Part shown: piece after piece, positions 1 through 7,884 of the stretch
Numbering within the stretch: position 1 is the first letter of the stretch
Layout of the letters: the number at the start of each line of letters is the position of its first letter
Source: an uncultured Lachnospiraceae bacterium
Lineage (GTDB): Bacteria; Bacillota; Clostridia; Lachnospirales; Lachnospiraceae
Direction of reading: 5' to 3'
DNA: 39,600 nt
NCBI GenBank assembly: GCA_947574135.1
Contig: CANPIM010000032.1
Coordinates: 1-39,600, forward strand
Program-made: the position numbers and the translations under genes
The notes under the pieces: model-generated
The model's input: only the letters and a program-made list of their open reading frames with translations
What the model was told of the DNA's origin: nothing
The model's database searches: none

Positions 1-71
1 AGAGAGGGATACTGATCCCGCAGACGGGTATTCAGATAGCTCAACAATATTATGGGATCCTGGGGCAGCAT
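1..71 (-). CDS. DUF4250 domain protein, 5' part only
   Basis: This is the first 23 codons of a minus-strand gene that runs off the left edge of the window. The ATG (plus-strand CAT at 69-71) follows AAGGAGG with a normal spacer. The peptide starts MLPQDPIILLSYLNTRLRDQ, which matches the N-terminus of the short DUF4250 proteins of Clostridia, whose hallmarks are xLPxDPxxLLSxxNxxLRDxYxSL. The function of the family is not known. Its members are small (about 60 residues), so most of the gene lies outside. It is divergent from the deacetylase at 270. Confidence 0.75.
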   Translation of the reverse strand, partial: MLPQDPIILLSYLNTRLRDQYPS

Positions 72-105
72 AAAAACACCTCCTTGCCTGATATTTCTCT
101 CTCCC

Positions 106-134
106 ATTATTTCTCATTTAAAAGAAAAATGCAA
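106..134 (-). promoter_or_regulatory. Candidate sigma-A promoter for the DUF4250 gene
   Basis: Read on the minus strand there is TTGCAT, a 17-bp spacer and AATAAT, about 35 bp ahead of the ATG at 71. It is recognised by pattern only. Confidence 0.4.
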
Positions 135-269
135 GATTTTTTTATTCACACTTCTCGTACTGGCAAGCTTCCCACATTCTTAAGCTTTTTCTATACAATC
201 TCAAGATATTTCCCCCACATTTCCCGCATATATAATAGATAAAGAAATCACAAAAGGCAGGGAGAATCT

Positions 270-1103
270 ATGCCACGTTGGCTGGGAAAGGCTGTGCTTC
301 TTTGTATGGCGCTGGGCATCGCGGGGGGCATGATCCGGGAGGCCACGGCCTGGATACGGCAGAATGCGGAGGCCGCAGAGGCCTGGAAACATATAGCAGT
401 ATTGTGGGGGCAGGCCCCGGAAGAAGATACAGAGACGGGAAAAGGTCCGGAGGCCGCAGGAAAGGCGGAGGACAGGGTACAGGAAGAGGGAGAGGAAGCG
501 ACGGCAGACAAAAAGGGAGACAAGGGCAAGGAGAGTACAGGAGCGGAAATTCGCAGAATCGCTCTGACCTTTGACGACGGACCCCACCCCTCCTACACGG
601 AGGAGCTTCTGGACGGACTAAAAGAGCGGGGAGTGCATGCTTCCTTTTTTGTACTGGGAGAGCATGCCCAGCTGCATCCGGAGATTATTAGGCGCATGCA
701 GGAGGAAGGGCACCTTATTGGAAACCATACCTACAGCCATATGCAGCTCAAGGACTGCAACTGGGCGGAATACCGGGAGGAGCTTATTAAGACCAACCAG
801 GTGCTTCGGGAGCTTACCGGGGAGGAGATAGCCTATATCCGTCCTCCCTACGGCTGTTGGGATAAGTCCTTTGAGGAGGAGCTGAATATGTTTCCTGTGC
901 TGTGGTCTGTGGATTCCCGGGACTGGTGTACGGCCAATGTGGACGAGGTGGTGCAGCGGGTGGTGCGGGATACGGGGGAAGGAGATATTATTTTAATGCA
1001 TGATTATTACGACACCAGCGTGACGGCAGCTCTGGAGGTAGTGGATGAGCTTCAGGCCAAAGGGTTTACCTTTGTGACCGTGGAGGAGATTCTGTTTGAC
1101 TGA
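270..1103 (+). CDS. Secreted or membrane-anchored polysaccharide deacetylase (NodB domain, CE4)
   Basis: This is a 277-residue protein. The N-terminus has a hydrophobic helix (about residues 6-21) after MPRW, fitting a signal anchor. A Glu/Lys/Ala-rich low-complexity linker follows (about 32-92), and then a NodB homology domain (about 95-275). All CE4 motifs are present: TFDDGP (100-105, with D102 and D103), HTYSH (153-157, metal ligands H153 and H157), RPPYG (191-195), the SRDW segment (216-219) and LMHD (242-245, H244). CE4 enzymes remove N- or O-acetyl groups from peptidoglycan or other cell-surface glycans outside the cell. The linker probably carries the catalytic domain into the wall. 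GGGAG precedes the ATG. The substrate cannot be read from sequence: GlcNAc or MurNAc in peptidoglycan is the usual one in Firmicutes, including spore-cortex forms. Confidence 0.9.
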   Translation: MPRWLGKAVLLCMALGIAGGMIREATAWIRQNAEAAEAWKHIAVLWGQAPEEDTETGKGPEAAGKAEDRVQEEGEEATADKKGDKGKESTGAEIRRIALTFDDGPHPSYTEELLDGLKERGVHASFFVLGEHAQLHPEIIRRMQEEGHLIGNHTYSHMQLKDCNWAEYREELIKTNQVLRELTGEEIAYIRPPYGCWDKSFEEELNMFPVLWSVDSRDWCTANVDEVVQRVVRDTGEGDIILMHDYYDTSVTAALEVVDELQAKGFTFVTVEEILFD

Positions 1104-1154
1104 GGATGGGGGAGGGCAGAAAACAAGGGCGCAATGGCAGGTACAGGCCCATGC

Positions 1155-1183
1155 TTGTCAGAGAAATCGTCTTGTGGTAAAGT
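1155..1183 (+). promoter_or_regulatory. Candidate sigma-A promoter for the AraC gene
   Basis: TTGTCA, a 17-bp spacer and TAAAGT lie 24 bp ahead of the GTG start at 1208. The spacing is ideal and the hexamers are each two mismatches or fewer from consensus. Confidence 0.45.
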
Positions 1184-1207
1184 GAATACCAAAAGGAGGG
1201 CAGGCTT

Positions 1208-2125
1208 GTGGAGGATGCGTTTGTACTGGAATTATCAGAGTCGAAATTTAAGGACCTGTTTCTCTGCTTTTGCGGCTATGCCCGTTGTCAGCCGCTCCAT
1301 AGCTTTGGCCCGGCCGTGCGCCCCAATTATGTGCTTCACTATATTTTAGAAGGCCGGGGGCTGTACCAGGCGGGGGAGCGCCGATATGGTTTGGAGGCAG
1401 GAGAGGGCTTTTTGATTGAGCCTAATGTGCCCACCTTTTATCAGGCGGACCAGAAGGAGCCCTGGAGCTATCTGTGGATTGGGTTTTCCGGCCAAAGGGC
1501 CAGAGAATATGTGGAGGATTTGGGGTTAAACAGTCGGCAGCTAACCTTTCGCTGTCAGCAGGGGAAGGAGCTGAAACGGTTGATTCTGCAGATGCTTCGA
1601 TGCTCTGACAGAACTTACGCCAGCCAGTATCAGCTGCAGAGCCTTCTGTACGCCTTTTTTGCGGTCCTTGCCAAAGAGATGGATACAGGAGGAAAGGAGG
1701 AAGGGCAGGCCAGAGAAAACTTTTATGTGGAGAGAGCCATAGGCTATGTGAGAAATCATTATTCCTCTGAGGTAAAGGTGTCGGATATAGCCGATTACCT
1801 ATGCATTAACAGAAGCCATTTGTACAAGCTTTTTAAAAACAGCCTGCAGATATCTCCCAAGGAATTTCTCACGGAATTTCGAATTTCCCGGGCTAAGGAG
1901 TTGTTGACCACCACCCAGTTATCTGTGGAACAGGTGGCTCTGTCCTGCGGCTACGGGAATGCCCTTGTGTTTTCCAAGGCGTTTAAGAGAAAAACCGGAT
2001 CGATTCCCACCACCTATCGGGCCGAGCACTGGAGGAATATGAGAAAAAATCTGGAACAGGGACGGGAAATGCTGGAGGAGCTTATGGGGGATGAAATGCT
2101 GGAGGGATTATATCAGAGAAAATGA
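1208..2125 (+). CDS. AraC-family transcription regulator with N-terminal cupin sensor
   Basis: This is a 305-residue protein starting at GTG, with AAAGGAGGG 7 bp upstream. The N-terminal half (about 20-150) has the AraC cupin pattern: NYVLHYILEGRG near residue 40, then a Gly-rich turn and a hydrophobic strand. The C-terminal DNA-binding domain lies at about 178-272 with two helix-turn-helices: VSDIADYLCINRSHLYKLFK, and after SVEQVALSCGYGN the segment FSKAFKRKTG. Regulators of this shape sense sugars and sit next to the glycosidase they control. The alpha-galactosidase gene begins 220 bp downstream on the same strand, so activation of that gene by a galactoside signal is the natural inference. 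The ligand is not known. Confidence 0.9.
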   Translation: MEDAFVLELSESKFKDLFLCFCGYARCQPLHSFGPAVRPNYVLHYILEGRGLYQAGERRYGLEAGEGFLIEPNVPTFYQADQKEPWSYLWIGFSGQRAREYVEDLGLNSRQLTFRCQQGKELKRLILQMLRCSDRTYASQYQLQSLLYAFFAVLAKEMDTGGKEEGQARENFYVERAIGYVRNHYSSEVKVSDIADYLCINRSHLYKLFKNSLQISPKEFLTEFRISRAKELLTTTQLSVEQVALSCGYGNALVFSKAFKRKTGSIPTTYRAEHWRNMRKNLEQGREMLEELMGDEMLEGLYQRK

Positions 2126-2190
2126 TGAAAATTAAAAATAATTAAACATTTTGACTTATCAAGGAAACAAAGGGCCATCCCCATCTTTTC

Positions 2191-2213
2191 TACATGCTGG
2201 TAGAATACATGTA
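2191..2213 (+). promoter_or_regulatory. Inverted repeat over a possible -10, ahead of the alpha-galactosidase
   Basis: TACATG (2191-2196) and CATGTA (2208-2213) form a perfect 6-bp inverted repeat that brackets TAGAAT (2201-2206), a plausible -10 hexamer without a good -35. An activator-dependent promoter bound by the AraC protein next door would look like this. No footprint data exist for it. Confidence 0.3.
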
Positions 2214-2225
2214 TGCCAAAAGCAC

Positions 2226-2329
2226 AGGAAGAGAGACAAAGAACAGGCATAGAGAAACAAGGTGCAGGCATAAAGAGACGGAGCCGGTATAAAGAGACAG
2301 AGAAGGCGTGAAGAGACGAAGCCGGCATA
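2226..2329 (+). repeat. Degenerate 19-21 bp tandem repeat, purine-rich, about five copies
   Basis: Units begin near 2226, 2245, 2266, 2286 and 2305, with a partial unit at 2324. The shared core is GGCATAAAGAGACRRAGCC with scattered changes. The repeat fills the leader between the AraC stop and the alpha-galactosidase start, on a strand almost free of pyrimidines. It is not in frame with either gene. Confidence 0.7.
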
Positions 2330-2345
2330 ATTAGGGGGAGAAACC

Positions 2346-4574
2346 ATGGGAATTGTATATCATGAGAGCAGCAGGACCTTTCACCTGTATAATGACGCCA
2401 TGAGCTATATCATAATGGTTATGAGAAACGGCCATTTGGGCCAGCTGTATTGTGGAAAGCGGATTCGGGACAGGGAGGACTTTTCCTATTTCCTGGAAAC
2501 CTGTGAAAGGCCAATGACTTCTTATATCTATGAAAATGACAGAACCTTTTCCCTGGAGCATATTCGCCAGGAATACCCGGTTTTTGGGACGACAGATTAT
2601 CGCCAGCCTGCAGTGGAGGTGCTTCAGGAAAACGGCAGCCGTGTCGCAGAATTTCAGTATCAGTGCCACAGAATAGAGGAGGGAAAGGAAAAGCTTCCCG
2701 GCCTTCCGGCCACCTATACGGAAGAGGAGGGGGAGGCCCAAAGCCTGATTGTCACCTTAAGAGATGCGGTCACAGGGGGGGAGGCAGAGCTTTTTTATAC
2801 CATTTTTGCGGAAGGGGGAATCCTGGCCCGGAGTGTGAGGCTGACCAATAAAGGAGACCGGCCGGTACAGCTTGAGCGGGCCATGAGCCTTTGTCTGGAT
2901 TTGCCGGACAGGGATTATGTATGGCAGCAGCTCTCCGGGTGCTGGGCCAGGGAATGTCATATTCACAGCCGTTGTCTGGAGCCGGGAGTCCAGTCTATGG
3001 GAAGCATGCGGGGAAATTCCTCCCATGAACACAATCCCTTTTTGGTGCTAAGGCGCCCCCATACGGATGAGAGACAGGGGGAGGCTATAGGAATTTCTCT
3101 GATTTACAGCGGCAATTTTCGCATACAGGCAGAGGTGGATGCCCATGATACCCTGCGGGTGCTGGCAGGCATAGAGCCGGACACCTTCTCGTGGAGGCTG
3201 GACGGTGGGGAGAGCTTTCAGACCCCGGAGGCCGTGCTGGTGTATACGGACCGGGGAATGAACCATATGAGCCAGACCTTCCACAGGCTGTATCAGAGAC
3301 GGCTGGCCAGAGGGTATTGGCGGGACAGAGTGAGACCCATTCTCAATAATAACTGGGAGGCCACCTATTTTGATTTTACGGAGGAGCGGCTGCTGGAAAT
3401 CGCCTCCCGGGCCAAGGCCTGCGGCGTAGAGCTCTTTGTGCTGGATGACGGCTGGTTTGGAGACCGCACGAGTGAACGGGCCGGATTGGGAGACTGGAGG
3501 GCCAATAGAAAGCGGCTGCCAGAAGGAATTGGAGGATTATCCCGGCGGATAGAGGAGCTGGGGCTGAAATTTGGCCTCTGGTTTGAGCCGGAGATGGTAA
3601 ATTCGGACTCGGATTTTTACCGGCAGCATCCGGACTGGATACTGGAGACGCCCATGCGGAGAAGATCCCATGGAAGATATCAGTATGTTCTGGATTTTTC
3701 CAGAAAAGAGGTAGTGGACGCTATTTACGCACAGATGGCAGAAATTTTGAGAAACGCCAGCATTTCTTATATCAAGTGGGATATGAACCGGAGCATTACG
3801 GAATGCTTTTCTAAGGCGTGGCCGGCAGAGCGCCAGGGGGAGATCTATCACCGGTATATTCTTGGGGTCTATGCTCTCTATGAGCGTCTCACGGAGGAAT
3901 TTCCCCGGGTGCTCTTTGAATCCTGCGCCAGCGGCGGCGGCCGTTTTGATCCGGGCATGCTTTACTATGCGCCCCAGGGCTGGCTCAGCGACAACAGTGA
4001 CGCGGTGGAGCGGCTGAAAATCCAGTACGGAGCCTCCCTTTGCTATCCTGTGAGCAGCATGGGCGCCCATGTGTCTGTTACGCCCAATCATCAGGTATTC
4101 CGGAACACGCCTCTTTCTACCCGGGCAAATGTGGCATACTTTGGCACCTTTGGCTATGAGCTGGATTTGAATAAGCTGACAGAGGAAGAGATTGGCCAGG
4201 TGAAGGAGCAGATTGCCTTTATGAAGAAATACCGGGAGGTGCTGCAGTTTGGGACTTTTTACCGGCTGCAAAGCCCCTTTGAAGGAAATGAGACGGCCTG
4301 GATGGTGGTAAGTCCGGATCAGAAAACCGCTCTGGTGGGATGGTACCGGGTGTTGAATGTTGTCAACGGACGGTATACACGGCTACGGCTGGAGGGCCTT
4401 AAGCCCGACTATTGTTATCGGAATGTGTACACCGGAAGCTGTCATTTTGGGGACGAGCTGATGTATGCAGGGCTTATTACCAGCGACGAAACTGCAGGAC
4501 AGGCGCCGGCCGGCGGGGAGTTCTGTACGGATTTTGCATCCAGAATCTATGTGCTGGAGGGGACAAAGGCATGA
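2346..4574 (+). CDS. Alpha-galactosidase, GH36
   Basis: This 742-residue protein has the usual size of bacterial cytoplasmic GH36 enzymes (about 730). An N-terminal beta-sandwich (about 1-300) is followed by a TIM barrel. DDGWFGDR lies near residue 365. The nucleophile motif KWDMNRS puts the catalytic Asp at 479. The acid/base motif SDNSDAVE puts its Asp at 549. These positions agree closely with the catalytic pair known for Geobacillus AgaB-type enzymes. No signal peptide is visible, so it acts inside the cell on imported raffinose-family sugars, melibiose or galactosides. It releases galactose with retention. The ATG has AGGGGGAG upstream. The stop overlaps the next start (ATGA, 4571-4574), so the two are translationally coupled. 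No sugar transporter is adjacent. Alternative specificity (for example alpha-N-acetylgalactosaminidase) is unlikely given the motifs. Confidence 0.93.
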   Translation: MGIVYHESSRTFHLYNDAMSYIIMVMRNGHLGQLYCGKRIRDREDFSYFLETCERPMTSYIYENDRTFSLEHIRQEYPVFGTTDYRQPAVEVLQENGSRVAEFQYQCHRIEEGKEKLPGLPATYTEEEGEAQSLIVTLRDAVTGGEAELFYTIFAEGGILARSVRLTNKGDRPVQLERAMSLCLDLPDRDYVWQQLSGCWARECHIHSRCLEPGVQSMGSMRGNSSHEHNPFLVLRRPHTDERQGEAIGISLIYSGNFRIQAEVDAHDTLRVLAGIEPDTFSWRLDGGESFQTPEAVLVYTDRGMNHMSQTFHRLYQRRLARGYWRDRVRPILNNNWEATYFDFTEERLLEIASRAKACGVELFVLDDGWFGDRTSERAGLGDWRANRKRLPEGIGGLSRRIEELGLKFGLWFEPEMVNSDSDFYRQHPDWILETPMRRRSHGRYQYVLDFSRKEVVDAIYAQMAEILRNASISYIKWDMNRSITECFSKAWPAERQGEIYHRYILGVYALYERLTEEFPRVLFESCASGGGRFDPGMLYYAPQGWLSDNSDAVERLKIQYGASLCYPVSSMGAHVSVTPNHQVFRNTPLSTRANVAYFGTFGYELDLNKLTEEEIGQVKEQIAFMKKYREVLQFGTFYRLQSPFEGNETAWMVVSPDQKTALVGWYRVLNVVNGRYTRLRLEGLKPDYCYRNVYTGSCHFGDELMYAGLITSDETAGQAPAGGEFCTDFASRIYVLEGTKA

Positions 4575-5239
4575 GAGAAGGGAAAAAATACACGCCCAAA
4601 TGGATTGGCATGATGCTTGCGGGAATTCTTCTCATAGGCATGTGCGTGGCCTCCTATCGCATGAGCGGCTTTGGAGTGGATCCCTTTTCCTGCATGAATC
4701 TTGGAATCAGCGGGTTTTTGGGAATGTCCTTTGGCAGCTGGCAGCTCCTGGTCAATGGCTTTTTGTTGTTCGTGGTATGGTTTACGGTGCGAAACTGTAT
4801 CGGGCTTGGAACCGTTGTGAATATGATTTTTGTGGGCTATACGGCGGATTTCCTGTGTTGGTTGTTTTTGGACCAGATAGGCCTTGTGGTCACCATGCCT
4901 TTGCGGATTCTGTTTTTGCTTATGGGGACGCTGTTTGCCTCCCTGGGCTGTGCCTTTTACATGATAGCAGACATGGGAATCGCTCCCTATGACAGCGTGG
5001 CCTTTATCATAACCAAGTATACGGACAGAAAAATTTCCTTTCGCCTTGCCCGGGTACTGTCGGATTTGACAGTGATTCTCATTGGGGTGACCTTCTGTGT
5101 CATGGCTCACAGCAGTATATGGAAGATTGTGGGGCTGGGAACCATTGTGAATGCGTGCTGTAATGGGCCGCTGATTCAGTTTTTCCGGAACCGGCTGGAG
5201 AGGATGCTAAAGGGAAGCTTGGAAGGAAAAAGTAGATGA
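4571..5239 (+). CDS. YczE/YitT-like integral membrane protein
   Basis: This is a 222-residue protein with about five hydrophobic segments (roughly 10-30, 45-65, 72-95, 100-130 and 165-200). Repeated glycine-rich motifs such as GFGVDPFSCMNLGISG (about 28-43) and DMGIAPYDSV are typical of the YczE-like branch of bacterial membrane proteins. The biochemical role of the family is unsettled. It is described near transport and regulatory genes. The chosen ATG is the one overlapping the alpha-galactosidase stop (ATGA). A longer upstream reading frame exists but lies inside the galactosidase gene. The coupling suggests co-expression with the galactosidase, though no transport function can be claimed. 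Confidence 0.75.
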   Translation: MREGKKYTPKWIGMMLAGILLIGMCVASYRMSGFGVDPFSCMNLGISGFLGMSFGSWQLLVNGFLLFVVWFTVRNCIGLGTVVNMIFVGYTADFLCWLFLDQIGLVVTMPLRILFLLMGTLFASLGCAFYMIADMGIAPYDSVAFIITKYTDRKISFRLARVLSDLTVILIGVTFCVMAHSSIWKIVGLGTIVNACCNGPLIQFFRNRLERMLKGSLEGKSR

Positions 5240-5271
5240 TTTTCCCCATTCCTTTTTTTCTGCAAGTTTGA

Positions 5272-5316
5272 TAGAATATAGCATATGGGTTTTGAGGGGA
5301 GCCTGTATGCTATATT
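5272..5316 (+). promoter_or_regulatory. Candidate -10 plus long leader hairpin
   Basis: TAGAAT (5272-5277) runs into an 11-bp perfect inverted repeat, AATATAGCATA (5275-5285) and TATGCTATATT (5306-5316), with a 20-nt loop. The hairpin could end the galactosidase operon or sit at the 5' end of the DUF4253 mRNA. The U-rich tail is interrupted, so it is a poor intrinsic terminator. Confidence 0.45.
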
Positions 5317-5344
5317 TTATTGAGAAGGAGTGGAGGATAGCATC

Positions 5345-6067
5345 ATGAAGGAAGAGACAAGACGGGTGGCGGAGCGATTGGGCTTAAAATATACCGTGCT
5401 TGAGAAGGGAACGGATCCGGAGGCCGCGGAGCAGGCCTATTTTGCAGCCTATGCAGCCGGGCAAAGGGAGGGCTTTTATCCGGCCCTGTTGCTGCTGGAC
5501 GAGTATGCTCTGGAATGGCTGGAGGAGATGGAGAGGGACGGCTATGACCGGGAGGCTGTCCGGACCGGCTGCGGGGATCAGGGGAAGGAGCTTTTGGAGG
5601 AGCGTTTCCAGGAATATACGGAGGATTTTGGGGGGGAGGAGCTTGCGGACTTTATGGGACAGGAAACGGAAGGGGAGATCCTGGATCACTTTATCGGCTA
5701 CTGCTCCTTTACGGATAGGGCTCTGGAGGAGGATACCCTGCTTTTGGAGATTCCCGTAAAAAATCCCTGGGAAATCATTGCCTACCTGCCTCTGGGTGGC
5801 TGGAACGAGTGTCCGTCACCGGAGGACATGATTGCCATCTGTAAATACTGGTATGAGAAATATGGGGCAGTTCCCGCCCTCTTTACCCATGATGTGATGG
5901 AATTTTATGCGCCTCTGGGATTAAACGGGGTGGACAGCATGGAGGCGGCCCGGGAGCATTATGCCTTCTGCACGGACCGGATCGACCAGGGAACCAGAAC
6001 CTATAAGGTGTCGGAGCTGGCTGCCGGGCTTCAAAAATCCCATGTGTGGTATTTCTGGTGGGATTGA
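5345..6067 (+). CDS. DUF4253 domain protein
   Basis: This is a 240-residue acidic soluble protein. The C-terminal 110 residues carry the DUF4253 signature: PWEIIAYLPLGGWNECPSPE (about 141-160), a YWYEKYGA segment, a conserved THD, AREHYAFCTDRIDQG, and the terminal WYFWWD. The N-terminal half (1-130) is Glu-rich and variable. The family's function is unknown; many members sit in polymorphic-toxin or immunity-like contexts, but nothing here shows that. I chose the ATG at 5345 over the upstream in-frame GTG at 5330 because GGAGG (5332-5336) stands 8 bp ahead of it. The stop overlaps the next ATG (TGATG), so the gene is coupled to the amidotransferase-like gene. Confidence 0.8.
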   Translation: MKEETRRVAERLGLKYTVLEKGTDPEAAEQAYFAAYAAGQREGFYPALLLLDEYALEWLEEMERDGYDREAVRTGCGDQGKELLEERFQEYTEDFGGEELADFMGQETEGEILDHFIGYCSFTDRALEEDTLLLEIPVKNPWEIIAYLPLGGWNECPSPEDMIAICKYWYEKYGAVPALFTHDVMEFYAPLGLNGVDSMEAAREHYAFCTDRIDQGTRTYKVSELAAGLQKSHVWYFWWD

Positions 6068-6807
6068 TGCTGTATCCGGTGGTAGGGGTTCCCCTGGTGG
6101 GAACGGATTTGTATAGTCGATATATGCAGTATAAATATATCCGCTGCCTGGAGCGGGCCGGGGCAAAGGTGCAGCTTTTGGCGCCAGACAGAATGGGAGG
6201 AGTTGGGGCGGGAGAGGCCCTGGGAGCAGAATCCCTGGAAAGCGTTATAGAGCTGTGCGCAGGCTTCCTCTTTCCGGGAGGGCCGGATATCTGGCCGGCT
6301 CTCTACGGGCAGGAGGCTCTGCCGGAATGCGGGAAGCCGGATCGGATCCGGGATGCCTTTGAGCTTCCCCTGCTTCGGGCAGCCCTGGAGGCAAAAAAGC
6401 CCTTGTTTTGCGTTTGCCGGGGCATGCAGCTTTTAAATGTGGCCCTGGGAGGCACGCTTTTGCAGGATATAAAGCCAAAGCAGGAATGTGAGCACTGGGA
6501 TTTCTGGCACCGGGCCACAGCCACCCATGCGGTGGAGCTTGATCCGGACAGTCTTTTGTCTCATCTTTTGGGAACCAGTTCCACCACGGTGAACAGCATT
6601 CACCATCAGGCGGTGGATGACCTGGGAAAGGGGCTCTGGGTTGCAGCCGACAGCCCGGACGGCTTTCCCGAGGCTCTGGAGTTGGAGGAGTATCCCTTCT
6701 GCCTGGGCGTGCAGTGGCATCCGGAGCATATGGCGGCCAAGACGCCGGCCCAGCGGAGGCTTTTTGAGGCTTTTGTGAAGGCCTGCAGAGAGCAGGAGAC
6801 GCCTTAG
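6067..6807 (+). CDS. Class-I glutamine-amidotransferase-like hydrolase (peptidase C26, PuuD-like)
   Basis: This is a 246-residue protein. The catalytic nucleophile is C117 in FCVCRGMQLLN, and the His-Glu pair is H218/E220 in VQWHPE. The fold starts with VVGVPL and has the FPGGPDIWP oxyanion-type loop at about 69-77. Family members cleave gamma-glutamyl amide bonds, for example gamma-glutamyl-GABA in the putrescine pathway. Several Firmicute relatives act on other gamma-glutamyl compounds. No other putrescine-degradation gene is in the window, so the substrate is open. The start is the ATG of the TGATG overlap with the DUF4253 gene. The 3' end overlaps the convergent acetyltransferase by 4 bp. 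Confidence 0.85.
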   Translation: MLYPVVGVPLVGTDLYSRYMQYKYIRCLERAGAKVQLLAPDRMGGVGAGEALGAESLESVIELCAGFLFPGGPDIWPALYGQEALPECGKPDRIRDAFELPLLRAALEAKKPLFCVCRGMQLLNVALGGTLLQDIKPKQECEHWDFWHRATATHAVELDPDSLLSHLLGTSSTTVNSIHHQAVDDLGKGLWVAADSPDGFPEALELEEYPFCLGVQWHPEHMAAKTPAQRRLFEAFVKACREQETP

Positions 6808-7340
6808 ATCTCCTCTAAGTTCTTCTCCAGGCAGATCAGCCGGATATTGGGGATGTCCTGGAAGGTGCAGTCCACTGTCCCCGCCTCCCAAAAGCCCAGA
6901 TGCCCATAGAGCCTTCGGGCGGCAGCGTTTTTCACATTGGTATCCATGCGCAGGCAGGTGCAGTGGTTTTCCCTAGCGTATTGCTCATAAAAGTGGACAA
7001 AGGCGGTCCCATAGCCTCTTCCGGCAAAGGCGGGGGACACCACCAGGGTGTGAAGGACCATAATCTGATGCGCGGGAATGTCCGGATAGCGCCAGGAGGC
7101 CTGGGCATACTCCTGGGCCTGGCTCTGATTGATGCGGCCGGCTGCGGCTACCACATCCTCCTCCAGGAGGACAAAGAGCTCCCCGGCGGCCAGGGCTTCC
7201 TGTGCGGTGGCCTTTGTGGGATACACACCCCGGACCCAGCCTATGGCAGCGGGACCTTGCTCCTCTCTGTCTAAGATATCCTCGTAGATGGCTGTGATTT
7301 GAGGAATGTCCTGGGGGATTGCTTTTCGAATCTGAAACAT
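6804..7340 (-). CDS. GNAT-family N-acetyltransferase
   Basis: This is a 178-residue protein with a single GNAT domain. The acetyl-CoA binding motif is GRGYGT at 107-112, following strand LHTLVVSPAFA. A C-terminal RMDTNVKNAAARRLYGHLGF block is typical of the family's motif B. The N-terminal RKAIPQDIPQITAIYEDIL is the usual GNAT opening. It probably acetylates a small molecule or the N-terminus of a peptide; the acceptor cannot be told. AGGAG stands 9 bp before the ATG. It is convergent with the C26 hydrolase and divergent from the ACT gene. Confidence 0.88.
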   Translation of the reverse strand: MFQIRKAIPQDIPQITAIYEDILDREEQGPAAIGWVRGVYPTKATAQEALAAGELFVLLEEDVVAAAGRINQSQAQEYAQASWRYPDIPAHQIMVLHTLVVSPAFAGRGYGTAFVHFYEQYARENHCTCLRMDTNVKNAAARRLYGHLGFWEAGTVDCTFQDIPNIRLICLEKNLEEI

Positions 7341-7518
7341 GCTGTGATTCTCCTTTGTGTCAAATGTTATATAGTACGGATATGGACTATCTAGGAGGAG
7401 CAGGCGCTCCTGTTTCTTGAGGGTATCATATCAAATGAAATTTTTCAATATTCTGGTTTTCAAAAACAGGGATTTTTATGACAAGTTTTCATGGTCTGCA
7501 GGGGAGAGAGGAGGAGAA

Positions 7519-7884
7519 ATGGAATTAAAACAGCTTCCGCAGGAATTGACCGTATGTAAGGTAGAACGGGTGGAGGCCCTTGATTTAACCAAGGACTTTT
7601 ATTTTCTGGGAAAGACAGAGGAGGAGATTTCTCTGGTCTGTGCTACCGGGGATGTGCCGGATTGCACCACAGAGCGGGAGGATGGCTTTAGGGGCTTTCG
7701 GATTCAGGGAAGCCTGGATTTTTCCCTGGTGGGGATTCTCTCCCGAATCTCGGGCATCCTGGCGGCAGAGGGCATTGGCATTTTTGCTGTTTCCACCTAC
7801 AATACGGATTACATTCTTGTAAAAAAGGAAAATTTTGACAGGGCATGGGAGGTGCTGGGACGCTTTGGATACACCCTATTATGA
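7519..7884 (+). CDS. ACT-domain protein (CASTOR/POLLUX-like)
   Basis: This is a 121-residue protein. The C-terminal half has an ACT-like fold pattern: SLVGILSRISGILAAEGIGIFAVST (about 72-96), then NTDYILVKKENFDRA. The N-terminal half is a related alpha/beta segment. Proteins of this COG3603 type are small ligand-binding domains thought to bind amino acids, and they lack an enzyme partner. The ATG at 7519 is preferred over the in-frame upstream codon at 7417 because GAGGAGG lies just upstream and the extra 34 residues look random. The 3' end overlaps the next regulator gene, so ligand sensing and transcription control may be co-expressed. Confidence 0.8.
   Translation: MELKQLPQELTVCKVERVEALDLTKDFYFLGKTEEEISLVCATGDVPDCTTEREDGFRGFRIQGSLDFSLVGILSRISGILAAEGIGIFAVSTYNTDYILVKKENFDRAWEVLGRFGYTLL

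Noticed and set aside
3537-4271. 244-codon minus-strand open frame
   Set aside because: It is antisense of the GH36 catalytic domain. GC-rich genes with few reverse stops give such frames throughout this window.
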